From Gnetum montanum (Eukaryota > Streptophyta > Gnetopsida > Gnetales > Gnetaceae): a DNA stretch of 64,000 nucleotides. Position numbers and translations under genes: made by a program. The stretch spans positions 2,411,095 through 2,475,094 of the forward strand of contig MNCI01003975.1 of the NCBI GenBank assembly GCA_015680685.1, written 5' to 3'. Under the pieces are notes generated by a model. That model searched no databases. It was not told the origin of the DNA and worked only from the letters and a program-made list of their open reading frames with translations. Positions 57,484-64,000 of the stretch are shown here, piece by piece; position 1 is the first letter of the stretch; each line of letters begins with the position of its first letter.

Positions 57484-58365
57484 TGATGAGTGGTAAGATA
57501 TCCCAACACCCCACCATACAAGTCATGAGTGCATGCACATGAGCAAATTGTAATCCATGGATGGACAATGTAAAGTATGCTAGAAGTTGATAGTAGGTTC
57601 ATGATCATTGTCTTCCCACTTCAAGTGAAGTGCAAGTGTATGGTTTAACTCTTAGTGAGGCATATGATTTGTTGATGTTGTTAGCTTAATTTACTCCTAA
57701 TTGCTTCTAGAGTAAAAGTGAAGATAACTCTTGTCTAAGTAATAACAAAAATGTAAATCTACTCTATCCTAGGGTGTTGAGAATCCAATTCTAGTTTACC
57801 ATACATGCCTTGGGCTCATGTAACCATTACTGGGATTACCAAGTGAGTTCTCTACTAAGCGAATCAAGTGAAACCACTATTGGGTTACCGTTACCAAATG
57901 ATTACACTTAACGCTCAAAAAGCACTTGTACTCATTCCTCCTTACTACTAAATATGAAAACTAAAGTACTTTGGAAATGTAAAAAATTAAGCTAAAGTAA
58001 ACATGGAAATTAAACTAAGTAAGAAATTAGCCAAGTAAAATAAAAGAACTAAGTGGATGCTTCAATGGTGGAAAACAATCTTGATCTTCATTTTCTTTCA
58101 TGAACCGTGCCTAAGTACAATCCACTTGAATAAAGATGTACAATTGCTTAACACAACACTACGAGCATTCACTCTATCGCTAACTACGAAAACAAACTAT
58201 AAGAGTTTTGCTAAGGGGTGTAATAAAATTATGATCCATTGATGCGATCAAGTGTTAGTATTTATAAGAATGCATAGCTCCCAATATATCATATTAATGA
58301 TGACGTAGGTAGAGGTATAATATCGTAGATGTAATATCATGCTTGACAAAAAATTGGTTTTATCA
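57484..58365 (-). repeat. 3' LTR of a minus-strand element (TGATGAGTGG family)
   Basis: On the plus strand it begins TGATGAGTGGTAAGATATCC and ends GGTTTTATCA, so the LTR reads TGATAAAACC...CCACTCATCA on the minus strand (882 bp). CTTATAAATACTAAC on the minus strand near 58265 is its TATA box. It shares the U5 end, the GTCTTCCCA block and the ATTACCAAGTG blocks with the LTRs at 2563 and 39767. Confidence 0.78.
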
Positions 58366-58377
58366 TACCCCCACAAC
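58366..58377 (-). other. Polypurine tract
   Basis: The minus strand reads GTTGTGGGGGTA and abuts the LTR, nearly identical to GTTGTGGGGGCA at 2551. Confidence 0.75.
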
Positions 58378-61300
58378 TAAGTAGAAACTCATCCTCAAGT
58401 TAAAACAAAATGAGGATAGAGTTCCTTACAAAATTGGGAGGTATACTTAAACTTGACATGACTTCCTATATACATGGCTTTGAATGCCATGTTGTGATTT
58501 GAGTGGTGTTTTTATAAAATTGTCATGCATAACATGATGGACATAATTGACAATAACAAAACAAAATAAAATATGAAAGCTCAATGTGGCCTTTAAGTTC
58601 CATGCAATGGTGGCTCCTCCATCAACTTCTTTCCTTTGTCATCAGGATTCTAGAATGGATACTAGTTTAGGAGTGTTCAAAGTTTTTCTTCTTCTCTATT
58701 TGGGATCATTTACCATCCATGCAAATTTGATGATGTTTAGTGGCGTTGGTAACTCCTGTGGGCATGTCAACTGTGGAAATGTCTTATTTGCTTCAACATA
58801 CTAAGCCATGAACTGCCTTCTTTGTTTTTTAGACACCATGACCACCTTTCTTAGTTCTTGATAGTTAGACATTTGGTTTGCTAAGATTGTTGCTACATCT
58901 TTCTGTCCTTGGTAGCTAACTTTGACAATCTCTAATTCAGAGTTTACCACATGTAATTTATGTTGTGCATCCTTTCAATTTGCAAACTCCTTTTTATACA
59001 TAGCATAAATTGCAGCTACCTATTGCTCAAGCTTATTCCTTAGCCCACCTGTTGTTAACATGGCCAAATTAGCATACCAAAGGTTCACTAAACCCATGTA
59101 CTCAATGAGATATTCTATCTACAGTTCCTTATTCTTCACTTCAGCTTGGTGAACATGGGCAAGGCTATCTAGAATTAGTTGCCAATCTAAAGTCTATGCT
59201 ATGATGGAATTGATCTTGGTTTCGACCATATGGATTTCTTTGTCATTAATTTGCTTATACATGTCCACCTAATCCTTGAAGTGTTCCTTGAGTCTTTCAT
59301 GCTTTTTGGCCTCATTTTACCATGCGTTTATTTCTATTGCTAACTTTTTTCTGATGGTGTGAATTTCTTCCATTGATATGGTCCAATTTTCCCTAGCCAA
59401 TTTATTCATATCTTGGTTGGATCTAATGAATTATTCTCATAGTTGATAAATACTTTCCTCAAGAACATTGTTGTGCTTTTCAACATTTGTCAACCTAGCA
59501 TTGTCAGTAGCAAAATTTTTATTCTCTTCCTCCAAGGCAGTGATGGCTTTGGCATGTGCGTATGTTTGTGCTTCTACCACTGATGTGTTCCACACAACCA
59601 TTTCCTTCTCCATCTCGACATGAATATTCCTCACTATCAACTGCCTAACTTGTTCCATCTTAAAGGCATTGAGTTGGTCTTGGGTGATGTATTATGTAGG
59701 ATCTCTCTTTTCTACTTTCAGAGCTACTAACTTAGCTTATAGCCTTTGCACTTCATTCTCTATGTATCCCACCCTTGTTTTTGCCATAACTGCCTCCCCT
59801 TGGTTGTAATCAGATTAGATTGAACTAAAGTGATATCATTGGGGATATCAAAGAGGTTTTGCATTACTTTCCCTATTTGTAGCAATCGATTGAGGATGTC
59901 TTCATGGTCTGCTAAGGTCATGGACATTCTAGCTAGCATTTAAACATCTTTAGTTCTAACAAGATCTTTCAGTAACACAATGGGAATATTAAAGGACTCT
60001 TTGATATGATCAGTGATAACTTTAGCTACTCTTGCTACATCTTGATGTTGCATCACCACTACTATGATGCATTCCTTGATTTCTAGCATAACCAAACATG
60101 ATGCAACATTCGCTGAAATTTGCTATGCCTGGTCATTGTTCCCTCCTGCCTATAGAGATACTTGCCCACTAATAGGTCTTATGGATATTGTAGGCCTTAT
60201 GGAGTCATTCCTTACTTGATATAGAATAGAACCCTTCCTCATTTCTCAGCTGATAGTTTCTGCAATCTGTTGTAGATATGAAGGGTTTATAGTCTTGTTG
60301 TGGCGGTGGAGCTTAATATTCAAGTCTGTCATCAACAAGCATTAATCCACTGGGTCTTGCCTGTTGCTGCTGTCTGGTTGCTAGAATATTGCTTAGTGGT
60401 GTAGAACTTATTGCTCCCTCAGTGCCTACTAGCTTCTCTAGCTGATCCTTCTTTAGTGGGACTAGTTTAGACATTTATGCATAGGATGCATTCTAGGGTT
60501 TTCTTAGAACATCATTGGTATATCCCAAAATCCTTGCTTACTTGCATAACTTTCTAATTAGTTAAGGAAATGACAATGTGAGTTTCCCCACCTTCTTCTC
60601 TTCAAGCCTCCTTTGGATCTTCAAGAAAAGCATATGTGTGATGTTGGCATTGAATTTTTCCATCAGGATTGCACTTCCTCTTGCTGCATAAGCGGAGATC
60701 TTGTAGAGTCTCTTGGTTGGGAACAGGTAATAAATTTTGATCTTAAAATGAATTTTCTCCTCAATAGTTAGCTCATTGTATTCTTTATCTTGTTTCCCAT
60801 AGGCTCTTTGAAACCATAGCTTCTTTGCGTTTGTGTGTTAGATTTGGTTGATATTTGCACTACATTTACTTCGACGTTTGGAATGTTAAGTATCTTTGCA
60901 ATAGATTCTATAGAATACGACATTGAGACTTCCTTAATCTTCACAGTAGCATCATCTTGTTTAATTTTCCAAAACTAATAAGCTTCTCCCAACTACCATT
61001 CACCACTACTTAATAAAGTGCACCATAGAGGAGAGGCTTCAAGTTGTGTTTTGATGGTTTCTGGTCGAAACTCCATGAATAGTCCAAAATTCAATTCTAC
61101 AATAACTATGGACATGATGGATTTTTCCTAGATTAACTAGAGACACTCAATTGATAGTGTGAGGCACTATCCTTGTTCAAGAGCTGGTGGTGCCTCTACC
61201 TTAGCTTGTGTAGATTATTGTGTAGCAGGAGTTTGTTGATGGATACTAAAGGATCGGGCCTCTTACTCTACTTGTTATGCCTATGGAGTTTGTTCTCTAG

Positions 61301-61379
61301 CTTGTCCTCTACCTTGACCTCATGATCTTTTGCTTCTGGGTTGTGAGGGTCCCTCTACTGTGGGTCTTTTAGGAGCCAT
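58378..61379 (-). pseudogene. Coiled-coil ORF inside an LTR element, function unknown
   Basis: From an ATG near 61377 (MAPKRPTVEGPSQPRSKRS), minus-strand frames can be followed for about 3 kb with stops and a few frameshifts. The first third holds SIESIAKILNIPNVEVNVV and, in another frame, LYKISAYAARGSAILMEKFN with LEEKKVGKLTLSFP. The last third is a long Lys/Glu-rich heptad region (73-codon frame 59437-59658, ending in ALEEENKNFATDNARLTNVE and EKHNNVLEESIYQL). No gag zinc knuckle, protease, RT or integrase was found. The first third recalls the putative plant transposon protein region near some LTR elements, but this is uncertain. Confidence 0.5.
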
Positions 61380-61449
61380 CTACAATCATCAAAGATTTGT
61401 TTGAGTGTATCCAAGGATTTTAAATAGGTTTTTACAATTCATTGTCCCT

Positions 61450-62040
61450 TCCCAGATCCTTAGTTTGATCCAATTTTTATTTCTCATTATTACTTATGGC
61501 TCTTATTATGATTGTAAAGTTAGGAAAATTTACAAAGATACCCTCGTTTAATATTTTTTTCAATTATTAAGACCTCTCACAATCATTATTTCTTGTTTAA
61601 GGTACTATTAGATGGTTGATTAGGAGAATCCATTAGGCTCATTAGCTTTTGTTTCATTAATTTGATTAAAATATTCTTAGTTATTCTTATACTTACCCTT
61701 AATATTATCTTTCAACATTAGAAAATTTTGGCTCAATTTCACCTATCTATGCACAATTCCCTCCCCCATGACTAATTTGAGCACTCCAGGATCATGAGGA
61801 TTCAAAATTTGCATAAATCGGAGCTATGGTGAGGAAGTTATGAAGCTTGGAAGTTCAAGTGTCAGAGCCTAGAAAAATAGCATGAACTCTCCCTTGCTTG
61901 GAAATGTAAGAATAAAAAAATTTCTAGCTTCCCATACATATATATAGATTTTTATAAGCACAACATCATAGCTACAATGTCGTAGGTCATGCATCGTAGA
62001 TGCAGTGTTACAACTGAAAAATTTTGATGCAATTTTTGGT
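61450..62040 (-). repeat. Possible 5' LTR (U3-like part)
   Basis: On the minus strand CATCTACGATGCATGACCTA and TGTGCTTATAAAAATC (61935-62035) resemble the U3 and TATA region of the LTR at 57484. The U5 end could not be matched, so the call is tentative. The 82-codon frame at 61869-62117 is a by-product. Confidence 0.35.
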
Positions 62041-64000
62041 GAAAAAGTTAAGTTAATTAAATAGTTTGGAAGATGTATAAGTTGTCTAAAGGATCTTTGA
62101 TCATATATGATGCTCAAATTTTGAAATTTTGGTGGTCAAAGGTTATAAAGAAGGAATCTTGGGCAAAGAAGGTTAATTATATGTATATGAGATGGTAGTA
62201 AGAATTGTCAAATGTATGGTCAAATTATGAAACTTGTGGGAAGTAAACTTGATGGTTAAAGGGTCTTCGAGGCACAAGATGATGTGGAATTGGTCTTCAA
62301 GCATGAGGTACAAGAGTTATACAAGTGGATCCTCCCCAAAGCAGGTTTTAGGCTCTAGTGCCCTTATATAACCAAACCTATCAGTGTCTGTAGACACTTA
62401 AGGAGTTAAATGTAGAACATACCTATCTTGCAAAACACACATGTTAGTATCGCCAAAATGGAAAAACAACACTATATTATACAAAACCATAGAATTATGA
62501 GTATATATACTAGTGAGCTAGAACGAGCTTAGAAAAGATTGCAAAAATTGGGACATGAGGTATCTTACCATAGGCATAATAAGTTCTTGTGTGTCATGTA
62601 TGGTTAAAGTGGTCATTAGCCCTTCCTTGCAAGATCCAAACCAAGTCCATACCACTTGCCAATGATATTACATTGTATCATCCCAAAACTAGCAACCATA
62701 AGACTATGACTACTACAAGAAGCATTATCACTTGGCAATGTAGTTCAACGAAGACGTTTATAAATAGCACACTATTTTTGAGATTTCTAAGAAGTCGGCT
62801 ACCTTCAGGCATGGGTAACATGCCTTTCCAATGACATGGTAAGCTAGCACTTATTGTACTCATACTTCCATTTTTCGTTAAAACTTAAGAGAATAATATA
62901 ATTTTAACAATAGGATAGGACTCATAGTAGTAGTCCTAGAAAATCCACAAATCCAGTTGATGTCACACCCTTTTCATTTCCACTTGGTTCCTCACATTTC
63001 TATCTAGGCATAATGATCATAAATTTATTTTAGTTTTATTGTGAAAAGAATATTATTATGGCCATGGAAAGAACTTATTATTACTAAAAATGAGTGGATG
63101 GATGATGTGGCCTCATTGTATATAGAATCAATCCTTCCATAATTTGATAACACATGGTAACCTTCACCTTATTAGGATGACAGCTTGATTTAATCCTTTG
63201 CACTTTATTAGATAAGTCAACAAAAATATGTATAAGAAAAATGTGAACAATCATAGAAAATGATAAGAATAGTTAAAGATAATAAGAATGTAAAAATGTA
63301 GAAAGAATTTAAAAGATATCAAAGAATGGAAAAAGTATAAAAAATGGAAAAGATATTAAAGAATGTGAAAAATTAGTAAAAAAGATCAAAATTATAACAA
63401 AAAATTATAAACCAAAAAACTAGAAAATAAAAAAGTTGAAAAGAACTTATCAATTTCTAAGTCAAGATAGGACATCTCCTCCATGACTGAACTCATGGAT
63501 GAGTGTTTCGAAAATAGACCCTAGATCCTTAGGATCATGCACTCTAGATTTCATATTTGTTATCTTTAGTGATTTATATTTTCATTTATTATCTCATGTG
63601 ACATTGATGATAATTAAATTCTAATCTTTTGGAGATACATATTCTATTAGACTACATAGTCTTTTCATTTTGGAAGGTTCAATTATGTTGTCTTGTTTAT
63701 CCTTAATATCTGGTTTTAGGTCTTCATGTTTCCTTCTTATTGTTGGTGTATGATCATGATTTAGGATATCCTTTCATAAGTTCTCGATTTGGGTGATTTT
63801 CTTGAGGTAGAAGTTAATGAGTGAATTGGGTGTTTCCATGCATATTTTGAATGATTTTATGTTATTATCTCTTAACCACTATATGTCTTTTGGTTTAATG
63901 GTCATTGCCTCTTCTTGTACACACACTTTTTTCTCACATTTGTTGTGGGTTGGTGTAAGGATCATGTTGACATTTTGAAGTTTCAGCTCACAACTGCATC
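62041..64000. other. Unassigned AT-rich end of the window
   Basis: No recognisable coding domain. GGTTATATAAGGGC on the minus strand near 62362 could be another LTR or gene promoter. 63290-63440 is A-rich low-complexity sequence (AAAGATAT.AAAGAATG motifs). Confidence 0.5.

Overview
The window is nuclear DNA from a land plant, most likely a gymnosperm or another seed plant with a very large genome. The evidence is one intron-rich gene for a plant-type ATAD3 AAA+ protein surrounded, and invaded, by old retrotransposons at almost wall-to-wall density. I saw no bacterial or organellar gene organisation, and the species cannot be fixed from the sequence.

Layout. 1-1547 is a higher-order minisatellite (29-bp units between ~150-bp headers). 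1550-3346 is the 3' end of a Ty3/gypsy element (integrase scrap, polypurine tract, LTR). 3347-4911 is the start of a minus-strand Ty1/copia element. 5590-16075 holds two related, decayed minus-strand Ty3/gypsy elements stacked head to tail; a 720-bp solo LTR with a 5-bp target-site duplication (TSD) sits in the reverse transcriptase of the second. 16661-17271 is a tRNA-derived SINE with an expanded internal repeat. 17275-22260 is a heavily decayed L1-type LINE. 22334-23154 is a CpG-rich patch with a short repeat array and an open frame of unknown nature. 24710-25284 is a broken PIF1/Helitron-type helicase fragment, followed by a 525-bp foldback element, three tandem SINE-like copies and a non-autonomous LTR element (27463-30367, TSD CCACC).

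ATAD3 occupies 30766-55380 on the plus strand: eight exons that join in frame to 602 codons plus stop, with Walker A, Walker B, sensor 1, arginine-finger and sensor 2 motifs intact. Its introns hold a 42-bp micro-insertion with a perfect 18-bp TSD, a truncated RTE LINE, an RTE-tailed SINE and a copia 3' end. Intron 7 (18.4 kb) carries a Ty3/gypsy element that was itself split by a 5.5-kb LINE inside its gag frame. The gene still looks functional because every insertion lies in an intron.

Downstream, 57484-62040 is a minus-strand LTR element whose LTR belongs to the same family as the LTRs at 2563, 12084 and 39767, but whose body carries a coiled-coil ORF instead of gag-pol. The rest, to 64000, is AT-rich with nothing recognisable.

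The one host gene I can defend is ATAD3. No CRISPR array, rRNA, true tRNA gene or operon was seen. The observations most worth following are the shared LTR family with different cargo, the coiled-coil ORF, the datable nested insertions in intron 7 and the micro-insertion. All similarity statements come from reading by eye; no alignment or database search was run.
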